From an uncultured Marinobacter sp. (lineage in GTDB: Bacteria > Pseudomonadota > Gammaproteobacteria > Pseudomonadales > Oleiphilaceae): a stretch of 64,000 bases of DNA. The notes beneath the pieces are model-generated. The model did not search any database. It saw nothing but the letters and a program-made list of their open reading frames with translations, and had not been told where the DNA came from. Positions 36,674-45,094 of this stretch are shown in pieces (within the stretch, counting starts at the first letter, position 1; every line of letters begins with the position of its first letter). The stretch is taken from the NCBI RefSeq assembly GCF_947488835.1, contig NZ_CANLBK010000001.1:930001-994000 (forward strand), in the 5' to 3' direction. Position numbers and translations under genes: made by a program.

Positions 36674-37387
36674 ATGGAAACTATCACTGTCCAACTCTAT
36701 CGCTACAACCCGGAAAACGATAACACACCCTATGTGCAGGATGTGGAAGTGGATGCCAGTTACCGCAACCGAATGGTACTGGATGTTCTTGAGCACCTTA
36801 AAACGGTCGATCCCACACTTTCTTTCCGCCGCTCCTGTCGCGAGGGTGTCTGCGGCTCTGATGGCCTTAATATTAATGGCCGTAATGGGCTTGGCTGCAT
36901 TACACGGGTGGCTGATGCGCTTGGCAAGTCGCCCAAACTGGTCATCCGACCGCTCCCCGGCATGCCGGTGATCCGCGATTTGGTGGTAGATCAAACCCTG
37001 TTTTTCAAACAATACAAAAGCATTCAACCCTGGTTGATAAACGACCAGCCCCGACCCGCGATTGAGCGCCTCCAAAGCCCGGAAGATCGTGCAAAACTGG
37101 ATGGATTGTACGAGTGCATTCTGTGCGCCTGTTGCTCATCCGCCTGCCCCTCCTGGTGGTGGAACCCGGAAAAATACGTGGGACCAGCGGGGCTGCTGCA
37201 AGCCCACCGGTTTTTACTGGATTCCCGAGACACTGCAACCACTGAGCGCTTGGCAAAACTGGAGGACCCGTTCAGCGTATTTCGCTGCAGGGGGATTGGC
37301 AACTGCACGGCTTATTGCCCGAAGGGACTCAACCCCATGAAGCAAATTGGCCGAATCAAGACAATGCTTGTCCGCCAGCATATCTAA
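36674..37387 (+). CDS. sdhB: Succinate dehydrogenase iron-sulfur subunit, orphan copy
   Basis: 237 aa from the ATG at 36674 with GAGGG upstream; an in-frame start at 36641 is unsupported. The [2Fe-2S] loop CREGVCGSDGLNINGRNGLGC has the Asp seen in the E. coli enzyme; CILCACCSSACP binds [4Fe-4S] and CRGIGNCTAYCPKG supplies the remaining clusters. All expected ligands are present, so it should be functional. No sdhC, sdhD or sdhA lies next to it, unlike the usual sdhCDAB operon. It could be the only copy moved from the operon or a second copy. Confidence 0.9.
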   Translation: METITVQLYRYNPENDNTPYVQDVEVDASYRNRMVLDVLEHLKTVDPTLSFRRSCREGVCGSDGLNINGRNGLGCITRVADALGKSPKLVIRPLPGMPVIRDLVVDQTLFFKQYKSIQPWLINDQPRPAIERLQSPEDRAKLDGLYECILCACCSSACPSWWWNPEKYVGPAGLLQAHRFLLDSRDTATTERLAKLEDPFSVFRCRGIGNCTAYCPKGLNPMKQIGRIKTMLVRQHI

Positions 37388-37504
37388 ACCGCGGATTAAT
37401 GCATGTTAATCTGATTTTAACGGCAAATGGCGCGCAAATGCTTACACTTATGCCTTGACTGATCCAAAATCACAATCTGAAGCAATCACGACAGGAGCAG
37501 CCTA

Positions 37505-37906
37505 ATGCAAGCCATCAGATCTTACACCCAGTCCGTTTCCGCCATCATGGCGCTGGTAATGGTATTGAGTTCTATGTGGGCAATTCCTGCATCTGCCAAC
37601 ATTGTTGGTACTGGCGAGCTCCTGACTGAACAAAGGGCTGACATCGACCGCGAAGCCTTGATGAGCATGCTGGACCGCGAGGACGTAAAAGGCACACTGG
37701 CCAGTATGGGCGTGGGAGAACAGGACGTACGGGACAGAATTCAAAGTCTCACACCGGCTGAACTTGCGGACTTCAAACAGCAGCTTGCCGAGGCGCCTAC
37801 CGGTGAAGGTGTTGTGGGGATAATCGTGCTGTTCCTGCTGGTTTTCATTGTTACAGACATGCTGTGCGCGACGGATATCTTCCCGTTTATTAACTGCATC
37901 CGTTAA
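37505..37906 (+). CDS. PA2779 family small membrane protein
   Basis: 133 aa: an N-terminal signal or TM segment (SVSAIMALVMVLSSMWAIPASA), a 65-residue acidic helical part (DREALMSMLDREDVKGTLASMGV, SLTPAELADFKQQL), the sequence GEGVVG, a second TM (IIVLFLLVFIVTDML) and a short end with two cysteines (CATDIFPFINC). This layout is conserved in the PA2779 family, whose function is unknown. It is always paired with the peptidase gene that starts 12 nt downstream. GGAG sits 8 nt before the ATG. Confidence 0.85.
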   Translation: MQAIRSYTQSVSAIMALVMVLSSMWAIPASANIVGTGELLTEQRADIDREALMSMLDREDVKGTLASMGVGEQDVRDRIQSLTPAELADFKQQLAEAPTGEGVVGIIVLFLLVFIVTDMLCATDIFPFINCIR

Positions 37907-37917
37907 GCAGCACTGCA

Positions 37918-38820
37918 ATGCATGCTTCCCGGCCACAGATGGCCCGGTTTCTGGCAGCGGCGCTCCTGGGAGTTCTCCTCTCAGGCTGCGCCAGCCAACC
38001 AAAGTGGCCCGATACTTACGAAACAGCCACGCTTACCAACGTACCCTTTTATCCTCAAGAGCTATACCAGTGTGGCCCTGCCTCTCTGGCAATGATGCTC
38101 AACGCTCAGAACGTGCAGGCAACGCCTGACGAACTGGTGAGCAAGGTATACCTGCCTGAGCGCAAAGGTGCTTTACAAGTTGAGATGGTGGCAGCGGCTC
38201 GCCAATATGGCATGTTGGTATATCCACTGAAGCCGGAATTGGATGTTGTACTAAAGGAAGTTGAAGCTGGACATCCGGTACTGGTTTTGCAGAATCTCCG
38301 TTTTGGATGGTGGCCACAATGGCACTTCGCCGTGGTGATTGGCTACGACAGCAAGAAGGAAGTGCTAATACTGCATTCCGGCACCGAAGAGAATTACCGT
38401 TTGCCCGCCAGCGCATTTATGGCGACTTGGGATCGCTCGGAACGATGGGCACGGGTAATACTGCCGCCAAATCAGATGCCCGCCTCGGCGGAACCGCTAG
38501 AATTCCTCATGGCCGCCCATGACCTGGAAACAACTCAGCAAACAAAAGCGGCAAAAGTGGCCTACAGCGCCGCAGCCCAAACCTGGCCCGATCAACCTGC
38601 CGCCTTGCTTGGCCTAGGTAATCTGGCCTATCAGCAAGGCAATTGGTCAGAAGCGGAGAAACACTACCGCGCCATGACTGAACAGTTTCCGGATATCAGT
38701 GCTGGCTGGAATAATCTGGCTGAAGCTTTGTCCAAACAAGGCAGAGACAGAGAGTCTTCTGCAATGCTGAACAAAGCCCAGGAAATGAAGGGACTTTCAG
38801 AACAAACGAGTGCTGATTAA
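37918..38820 (+). CDS. PA2778 family cysteine peptidase (C39-like, TPR) lipoprotein
   Basis: 300 aa. Lipobox LLSGCAS gives a membrane-anchored lipoprotein. Residues 40-165 form a C39-like papain fold: Cys in LYQCGPASLAMMLN, His in WWPQWHFAVVIGYD, and an Asn/Asp-type partner in VLILHSG. The C-terminal third has two or three TPR-like helix pairs (PAALLGLGNLAYQQGNW, SAGWNNLAEALSKQG). C39 peptidases cut leader peptides, often after double glycine. Directly downstream of the PA2779-like gene and likely acting with it. Overlaps the convergent DUF5610 gene by 4 nt. Confidence 0.85.
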   Translation: MHASRPQMARFLAAALLGVLLSGCASQPKWPDTYETATLTNVPFYPQELYQCGPASLAMMLNAQNVQATPDELVSKVYLPERKGALQVEMVAAARQYGMLVYPLKPELDVVLKEVEAGHPVLVLQNLRFGWWPQWHFAVVIGYDSKKEVLILHSGTEENYRLPASAFMATWDRSERWARVILPPNQMPASAEPLEFLMAAHDLETTQQTKAAKVAYSAAAQTWPDQPAALLGLGNLAYQQGNWSEAEKHYRAMTEQFPDISAGWNNLAEALSKQGRDRESSAMLNKAQEMKGLSEQTSAD

Positions 38821-39362
38821 CCGCTCTCTGTGGAACTATCCACGCTGGGCTCTTTGCCTAAAAACAGCTTCTCCAAATTCAGTAAACCATCCTGAATCAG
38901 ATCGAAACCTTTATCGATTTCTGCACCCAAGGTTTCGTTCATCATGCCCAAAGCAACTATCTGCTCTCGTGCTTCGGAATAACCTTTCTCAATGCCCGCG
39001 CGGGCCTGGGACATCAGATCTGTCAGCTTCTCCAAATCTGCGCCACCGTCTGCTTCTGCTTGCAGTCGGTTTTGCACAAACCCGAGGATCACACTGGCGA
39101 CATCCGAAGCGGTAGGTGGCTGGGCCTGTGCGGCGTACTTGTCCGCCCCGGAAACGGCTTTGTTCTGGCCGCCCATGGCTTCCTGAAGCCGCTGTTCCAT
39201 ACGCGCCCGCATCACATTGATAGCATCGGCAGGTGTTCGGATAGTCGCCTGCTTTTCGATTCGTGCCTCGGCAGCTACGCGATTTGCGGGCTTGGCTTCG
39301 GTGGGGCTCGTGTTCACTCGACCGGTCACATCCGGCCCGCGACCAATGATTGGCGCTACCAT
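38817..39362 (-). CDS. DUF5610 domain protein
   Basis: 181 aa from the ATG at 39362, 8 nt after GGAGG. The N-terminal 90 residues are Ala/Thr-rich and probably disordered; the C-terminal half carries the DUF5610 helices (MSQARAGIEKGYSEAREQIVALGM, IDKGFDLIQDGLLNLEKLF). No signal peptide or TM. Function unknown; in other marine gammaproteobacteria such proteins are sometimes near flagellar or motility genes, which is not the case here. Confidence 0.7.
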   Translation of the reverse strand: MVAPIIGRGPDVTGRVNTSPTEAKPANRVAAEARIEKQATIRTPADAINVMRARMEQRLQEAMGGQNKAVSGADKYAAQAQPPTASDVASVILGFVQNRLQAEADGGADLEKLTDLMSQARAGIEKGYSEAREQIVALGMMNETLGAEIDKGFDLIQDGLLNLEKLFLGKEPSVDSSTESG

Positions 39363-39467
39363 AACCTTAACCTCCTGCAAGGGCTTATGTGTAATGGTTA
39401 ACGGCAGGCACGCGCCAAACCTTAATATCGATTGGCTATAACGCTCTTACCCCGTAACCGATACCTT

Positions 39468-39812
39468 CTATTTCTTTAGCCAGCGCTCACCTACCAGTAT
39501 GTACTGCCCAACGGGTGTTTTTTCGACGGCTTTCTGGCCCGCAACTGTCTCCACTTTAGTGACCGCAATGCCGTGTTTTTCAGCAATTTCTTTATAGGCT
39601 TCACGGCGAGCATCGTTTATTGCGCTCACAATGTCCCGTGCCTTCTGGTTCGAGCTTACAGCCGCCAGATAGCCCGCTGGTGTTTCTCCTACAAGGCCTT
39701 GGCTTTTTGCAGATTCGAGGGCGTTTTTGGCTTCATCCAAACTCATTGCCATTGCCGGCAACGCGAGACAGAAGGCTACAATCAGGGCGCTGAATCGGGC
39801 AAATAATGTCAT
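39468..39812 (-). CDS. ydbL: YdbL family (DUF1318) periplasmic protein
   Basis: 114 aa from the ATG at 39812, which has AAGGAG 7 nt upstream. Signal peptide FSALIVAFCLALPAMA, then the DUF1318 core (LDEAKNALESAKSQGLVGET, NQKARDIVSAINDARREAYKEIA, VTKVETVAGQKAVEKTPVGQYI). In E. coli YdbL is encoded with YdbH and YnbE, which bridge the two membranes, and is thought to modulate their assembly. Third gene of the same order here. Confidence 0.88.
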   Translation of the reverse strand: MTLFARFSALIVAFCLALPAMAMSLDEAKNALESAKSQGLVGETPAGYLAAVSSNQKARDIVSAINDARREAYKEIAEKHGIAVTKVETVAGQKAVEKTPVGQYILVGERWLKK

Positions 39813-39856
39813 GGTTAACTCCTTAATCATTCGTTTTGTACAAAACACCAAGGCGA

Positions 39857-40072
39857 TCAGAACAGGCCCTTTTCACTGAATAACTCGTCTACGTCTTTAT
39901 CAACTTTCACATAAATTTCATGCTGAATTTTTACGTTCAAGTTCACAGTAATCGGCTCCTTGGGCGCAGCCACCTGAACGGTTGGAGTGCAGCCCAGCAA
40001 TAAGCTGCCCATCACCAGACTCGCCAACAAGGCAAATGCACGTTGGGGAAACCTCGAACCAAATTGCGTCAT
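39857..40072 (-). CDS. ynbE: YnbE family outer-membrane lipoprotein
   Basis: 71 aa with lipobox LLLGCTP and the family core TVNLNVKIQHEIYVKVDKDVDELF. In E. coli YnbE forms a beta-stacked multimer that continues the YdbH bridge to the outer membrane. It lies between ydbH (24-nt gap) and ydbL (44-nt gap) as in enterics. Confidence 0.92.
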   Translation of the reverse strand: MTQFGSRFPQRAFALLASLVMGSLLLGCTPTVQVAAPKEPITVNLNVKIQHEIYVKVDKDVDELFSEKGLF

Positions 40073-40096
40073 ATCGATGTACTCCTTTGTTACCCT

Positions 40097-42772
40097 TTAC
40101 TCTAACAGGTCGTCTGAATCCCGCTCGCGCTTCTTCAGTAAATTTTTAACCCGTTCCGCCACAGCATCGCTCACTCGGCCGCTTAGCTGCAGGCTGGTTA
40201 GCAGCGCCGGTATATTCTCTTCCAGGTTGATGTTCAGCACTACAGGCTGGCCTTGGCCAACTTCCGGGCTATTGCCTTCAAGGTGGAGCTCCAATATCAG
40301 AGTGCCGTTCTCATCGTAATCGATACCACTATCGAGCACAGAGTAACGGAAATCCTCCAATGCACGCGCAACCAGCTCCATGGACTCACTTTGGCTGGCA
40401 AGTGCCTTTAGCCTCTCCGCCGTCACCTCCAGCCGTCCGCCTGGCTTGAGTGCATCGATTCGACCCTTTTCCACCCGAATGCCGGTAGCAGGATCAAACA
40501 ACACCGGTACTGTTCCACTGAGGATGCCTGTACCTGCCAGCCCTTCTGCCGGGTAGAGCTGTAATAGACGAGCGAGACTGAGTTGATGGAGCTCAACGGG
40601 AATCGTCACTGGCGCCTGCGCCAAATCCCAGCTTCCGGGCTGAATGTTTAATTCTCCACCCAAAGCACCGGTGCTGGCTTGCTCCAAATTTATCACCCCT
40701 GCCGCAAGGTGGGCCAGAGGCGCTTCGTAATGGCCAGCCAAGCGCACTGGACCAACAGGCAGCCCCGGGTTCACTTCCTCTACAACCAGCTCCGTTGTCG
40801 CTACTTTGATACGCTCGTTTTCAAGAACGAGCTCCGTAGCACCGTTCATGTTGGTCCACGCCGTGCGGTCGTAGGTGCCACTCCAGTCCGCAAACACCAG
40901 CTTTCCCGCCAATCGCACTGGGCCATTTTGGGGTCGCTCATACTTGGCATTCGCACTGACAGTGCCGCCGGATACAAGCATGGGCTCTGGCCATGCTGTA
41001 AATATGCGGGACAATGCCTCAGCTTCGCTTTCACCGCTCACACGAGTGCTAGCTTCAAGAGATAATGGCCCGTTATACGGGAATGCCAGATCGAGGTTTA
41101 CGGATGCCCCGGCTTTGGCCTTCAGCAAGCCTTTAACATCGGTACGGTCGAGTGTGGCATTCACGTGGCCATCCAGCTGCCAGGACTGCGGTTGTAACTG
41201 CGGATGCCGGATCTGTTTTGCCTTGACGCCCAGCGACCCAATCAAAGACAGCTGGCTCAGCCCGCCCTGCTCGCCACGGTAACCCGCTTTAAAGGCCGCT
41301 CCGGACAAGTCCACACGCAGGCCATTTAGCTGCATACCATCAGCTACGGCTGCCGTGCCGGAAAGCGGCTCAAGTTCCTCAGCTTCCACGAATGCGGGCT
41401 CTCCGAATTTCAACGCGGCTGTACTGGTGTCCAGCCAACCTGTCAGTGATGCCTCTACTTTGGGTTTGGTCAGCCGCCAGCCGGCCACATCAAGTTGTCG
41501 CAGTGCTGCAGAGACCTGCGTACTCCCCAACTGCAGTCGCCATGGAGGACTTGTGGCCACAGCCAAGTGGGAATTTATGGCAAGATTTGCGCCCCCACGG
41601 CTGGTCACCGCCAGATTTAGCGGTAGCAAAGCAGGCTCTGCCCTGGCTTGGGTAGCGGCAGCTCCGCTAGCCGTCAGGGGTATAGCCTTTGCGGGCCGAA
41701 CAGAGAGTTCGAGAAGCTCCGGGCGCATCAATTCTGGTATATTTTTGATCCAGGATGCTGGATGGCTCAACTTCAGATCCGCCTGCAGGGTTTCGGGCTG
41801 CCATATGCCTTCATCAACCTTCAAAGCCACCTCAGCATTGCCACTGATTGTTCCAACACCGGGTGCCGACCAGGGTTGAGGCAGTCGTGCTTGCACCTTC
41901 ACGCTCCCCGTCGCTCTGGCCAAAAAAGTTGCGTCTCCGGGCCCCTGTAATTGCCAGCTGGCAGCAGCAGAGCCGGTCTCTGGCTGTTCCGGCCATTGCT
42001 CCATGGGTATGCTCTGCCAGGTTTGTAGCCAAGCCAGCAACCAATCTGCCCGGGGTAAGTCCGGCACATCAACAAAGCCCTGCCACGACACCAGGCCATT
42101 GGCGCTTCGGGTACTGTAAGCCGTATGCGCTGAAAGGTACTGCACACCGTCAATCGATACTTCTGCTGACAAGTTCAGATTATCGCGCCCCGCGCTATCA
42201 AGAGTCGCCAACACTGCAAGCTGATGGCCTTCATGGTCGAGTTGCACCTGGGCCTCAGTAACCTGAGTCTCATGGGAGTTGGCCAAGGCCAGACTACCGG
42301 CCAATGGGCAGCGGCCTGTCTCACATGGCAAGGTAACTTCAAACTGCTGTACGCTTACTTTCGAAGGCAGCAAAGCCAGCAATTGAGGTTGCCACTGGAT
42401 CGGCTGTTGCGGTCCCGGTGCCGTTTCGGACTGAGCTACCGGTTTAGTGTACAAATCGAGCCTCAGGTACTCCGCGGTCAACGTAGTTAACTGCGGCTGC
42501 CATCCGCCTCCCCATTCCGGCCAGCGCCAACCCAGCGACAGGTATCGGCCTTGCAGGGCAAGATCTCTCTCCGGGATAGATTGAGTTAGCGTCAGTTCGC
42601 GAACAGATACACCACTGAACGACAGTGCCAGCCCCTGCCACTCCAGCGATTCGATTCCGTTTTGCTCCAGCGCCTGATTCCAGAAGTGACGAGCTGCCAG
42701 AATGCCCGCCAGCACAGTGAGCAAAAATACTGCAAACAGTCCCCAACCAACTGATTTCCAGGTAATTCGCAT
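40097..42772 (-). CDS. ydbH: YdbH family intermembrane lipid-transport protein (AsmA-like)
   Basis: About 891 aa from the ATG at 42772 (MRITWKSVGWGLFAVF); a longer frame to 42838 overlaps the MFS gene. An N-terminal TM anchors a long beta-rich periplasmic body of AsmA/DUF748-like repeats, including a DUF2125/C-terminal dicarboxylate-like segment rich in LxLxLEGN patterns, ending in a charged tail (KKRERDSDDLLE). In E. coli YdbH with TamB and YhdP carries phospholipids to the outer membrane. It starts 4 nt after the MFS stop, so it is coupled to it. Confidence 0.88.
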   Translation of the reverse strand: MRITWKSVGWGLFAVFLLTVLAGILAARHFWNQALEQNGIESLEWQGLALSFSGVSVRELTLTQSIPERDLALQGRYLSLGWRWPEWGGGWQPQLTTLTAEYLRLDLYTKPVAQSETAPGPQQPIQWQPQLLALLPSKVSVQQFEVTLPCETGRCPLAGSLALANSHETQVTEAQVQLDHEGHQLAVLATLDSAGRDNLNLSAEVSIDGVQYLSAHTAYSTRSANGLVSWQGFVDVPDLPRADWLLAWLQTWQSIPMEQWPEQPETGSAAASWQLQGPGDATFLARATGSVKVQARLPQPWSAPGVGTISGNAEVALKVDEGIWQPETLQADLKLSHPASWIKNIPELMRPELLELSVRPAKAIPLTASGAAATQARAEPALLPLNLAVTSRGGANLAINSHLAVATSPPWRLQLGSTQVSAALRQLDVAGWRLTKPKVEASLTGWLDTSTAALKFGEPAFVEAEELEPLSGTAAVADGMQLNGLRVDLSGAAFKAGYRGEQGGLSQLSLIGSLGVKAKQIRHPQLQPQSWQLDGHVNATLDRTDVKGLLKAKAGASVNLDLAFPYNGPLSLEASTRVSGESEAEALSRIFTAWPEPMLVSGGTVSANAKYERPQNGPVRLAGKLVFADWSGTYDRTAWTNMNGATELVLENERIKVATTELVVEEVNPGLPVGPVRLAGHYEAPLAHLAAGVINLEQASTGALGGELNIQPGSWDLAQAPVTIPVELHQLSLARLLQLYPAEGLAGTGILSGTVPVLFDPATGIRVEKGRIDALKPGGRLEVTAERLKALASQSESMELVARALEDFRYSVLDSGIDYDENGTLILELHLEGNSPEVGQGQPVVLNINLEENIPALLTSLQLSGRVSDAVAERVKNLLKKRERDSDDLLE

Positions 42773-42776
42773 TTTA

Positions 42777-43928
42777 TTAGCCTGCTGGATCGATGCGCCG
42801 ATTCTGGAGGCGCCTGAGTGAAATGGCAACAAGAGCAATCAGCAGCCCCGAAACCCCGAACGCCACCCCAAAGCCACTCACGCCAAGTAACACGCCGAAG
42901 AACAGCGGAGCTACAAAATGAACAGCCCGATTGACCATCAACCGCATGCCAAGCGCTCCCGATCGTTGCTCCGCCCCCACACTTTCAGCCAGAACCACCA
43001 TGGAAAGAGGCTGCGTAAGACCTCCTCCAAAACCCACAAGCAGGGCCACAAGTGCAATAGATGGAGCACCGGTTGCAAATCCTAAATATGCCAAGCCAAT
43101 TGCTACACCGCCCAACGCGATGGTTGTTGCATTTCCGCGCCCTCCTGCGGCATGGATAATCCTGGGAATAAACGGCCGTATCACCATCGACACGCCCGCC
43201 CTCAGGCTAACCAGCACACCAATCATCACAGCGCTCATCTGCAAGCTATCGAGGTACACAGGTAAATAGCTTCCATAAACACCCAGGGTAAACATGCCCG
43301 CCACCGTAATGGCGATAGACACCTGAACACCGATATTGGTTCGCGCCAACCTTGCCTGCGCACGAAACCCGGTTTGCTTGCCAGTAGCTCGAATACCCCT
43401 GGTGGCATCGCCCGTCAAAGCAAAACCGGCCAGCGCGCCCACCAAGGCAATTCCCGCCATCACCAAAAACAGCTTACCAACACTACCGGCCCCCTGAATC
43501 CATGCTCCAGCAATCAAGGGCCCGACCACCTGCCCGCCAGATAACCAAGTAGAGTACCAACCAAAGTAGCCTTCAAGCTTTGGCCCAGTGGCCAGAGAAG
43601 AAATCATCGTTTGAGCAGACAACACCATCTGCAGATGCGCCAGCCCGATCAATAGCTGGCCACCAATCAGCCCGTAGTACCCAGGCACAGCCTGTATCAG
43701 AAGCAAACCCGCAACCATTACAAACGCACCGATCACTAGTGTGACCCGGCCACCGTGGCGAGTAACCGCGCCGCCCAAAGGAATGGCCAACAAAAAAGGA
43801 AGCAGATATTGAGAGCTGAGAATAACACCCAGCATTAGAGGAGAAGCGCCCAGTTCCAAGCCGTACACCGGAACTGTCACCAGCAGCATTGAGTAAACAA
43901 CAAAGCAGAATGTGAGAGATACGCACAC
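42777..43928 (-). CDS. MFS transporter
   Basis: 383 aa with about 12 hydrophobic helices. Loop 2-3 has the MFS A-motif in the form GGAVTRHGGRVTLVIG. Substrate not evident; the family resembles drug or sugar exporters. The GTG at 43928 lacks a clear ribosome site, and the frame reads about 21 residues further upstream without ATG, GTG or TTG, so the start is uncertain. The stop is 4 nt before ydbH. Confidence 0.85.
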   Translation of the reverse strand: MCVSLTFCFVVYSMLLVTVPVYGLELGASPLMLGVILSSQYLLPFLLAIPLGGAVTRHGGRVTLVIGAFVMVAGLLLIQAVPGYYGLIGGQLLIGLAHLQMVLSAQTMISSLATGPKLEGYFGWYSTWLSGGQVVGPLIAGAWIQGAGSVGKLFLVMAGIALVGALAGFALTGDATRGIRATGKQTGFRAQARLARTNIGVQVSIAITVAGMFTLGVYGSYLPVYLDSLQMSAVMIGVLVSLRAGVSMVIRPFIPRIIHAAGGRGNATTIALGGVAIGLAYLGFATGAPSIALVALLVGFGGGLTQPLSMVVLAESVGAEQRSGALGMRLMVNRAVHFVAPLFFGVLLGVSGFGVAFGVSGLLIALVAISLRRLQNRRIDPAG

Positions 43929-44053
43929 TGCCGTGAAGTTTTGGCCGGCATCATCAGCCGGCCGTCTCAGAATAGTTTTGCGCGTTGGTTTGTTAATACA
44001 TCACCGGACAGTCGTACAAGTAGATCCACTATCCGTATTCTATTACGTTTATA

Positions 44054-44980
44054 TCAGTATTTCAGAGCAGGCTCGCGGGCCTTCATAGTTGCCACAAATG
44101 ACCCGACAACCACGAGCGTCGCGGCTAGCGGTAACCGCCAATCTGGCGCTGCAACTCCCGCAATAACCAGAAAACCAGCAGCCAGTACGGGCACACCATA
44201 GGCCAGGCTGCCAACCAACGCAGCTGGCCCGCTCCTGAGCGCCAAATCCCATGCCAGCATGGCAAGCCCATATGGCCCAACACCAAGGCCAATACCAACC
44301 ACAAGAGCCAGCCCAGTGGGCAGCCCGAAAGCCGTCCCTGAGAAAAGATCCGCGATTGCCGCTCCTGCAGCCGCCAACAAGAACAGCCTGGGCATTATTG
44401 GCGCAATAGCAACCGGTGCCGCTTGGCAAATCCAGGAATAGAGTGCCCAGCAGCATGCCGCCATCAATGCCAAACCATACCCCAACACGTACTGGGTATA
44501 GCCTTCACTTCCTGCGCCCGGAGAGAGCAGCACCGCAGCACCGGAGAATGCGATGAGCGCTCCACACAGCACTGGAAGTGGTATCCGGCGATGAAAGAGC
44601 CACTGACTGATCACAATAAACATGATCGGCCAAGTGTAGGTAATCAACGCTGCCTCCGCTGTCGGCGCCATGCCAACGCCTGTCAGATAACCACCTATAG
44701 CACCCAGTATCAGGACGGGCAGCAATCCATAAACTGCCAATTTCCAATTGAGCGTTAAAGCCGCCTGTGGCGCCTGAAGACTGCGCCTCCGGCGTTTGCG
44801 AATACTAGCAGGTAACGCGACTACTGCTGCACTAAGCAGCGCAATGGTTGTGAGCTGAAAAGGCGGAACCGAACTGGCCAGATCCACCAACAGGGGCGCG
44901 CCGGCCCAGAGCACAACGGCAAAAAGGGCGGCAATGATACTGATATAAAGTGGGCGAGAAGGATTGATGATCGCATGCAC
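44054..44980 (-). CDS. EamA/DMT family exporter (YddG-like)
   Basis: 308 aa with ten TM helices in two EamA repeats (GAPLLVDLASSVPPFQLTT; LGVGPYGLAMLAWDLAL). The pattern is near the aromatic amino acid exporter YddG, but this is a resemblance only. Divergent from a LysR regulator across 114 bp, a common layout for regulated exporters. Confidence 0.85.
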   Translation of the reverse strand: MHAIINPSRPLYISIIAALFAVVLWAGAPLLVDLASSVPPFQLTTIALLSAAVVALPASIRKRRRRSLQAPQAALTLNWKLAVYGLLPVLILGAIGGYLTGVGMAPTAEAALITYTWPIMFIVISQWLFHRRIPLPVLCGALIAFSGAAVLLSPGAGSEGYTQYVLGYGLALMAACCWALYSWICQAAPVAIAPIMPRLFLLAAAGAAIADLFSGTAFGLPTGLALVVGIGLGVGPYGLAMLAWDLALRSGPAALVGSLAYGVPVLAAGFLVIAGVAAPDWRLPLAATLVVVGSFVATMKAREPALKY

Positions 44981-45065
44981 CGTCGTGGCTCCTTACAAGG
45001 TTGGTGGATTTGATTCGACACTGACATGCTATACAATCCTGAATCATCACAAAAACAATGCTTTT

Positions 45066-45080
45066 TGATGAATCGCATCA
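45066..45080. promoter_or_regulatory. Candidate LysR operator between DMT and LysR genes
   Basis: TGATG-AATCG-CATCA, a perfect 5-5-5 inverted repeat ending 14 nt before the LysR start. LysR proteins commonly bind short interrupted dyads in the divergent gap, both to repress themselves and to activate the neighbour. Confidence 0.45.
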
Positions 45081-45094
45081 CAGGAATTGATTAA

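Noticed and set aside
37394-37411. GATTAA-N6-TTAATC hairpin after sdhB considered as a terminator.
   Set aside because: AT-rich 6-bp stem without a T-run; too weak to support.
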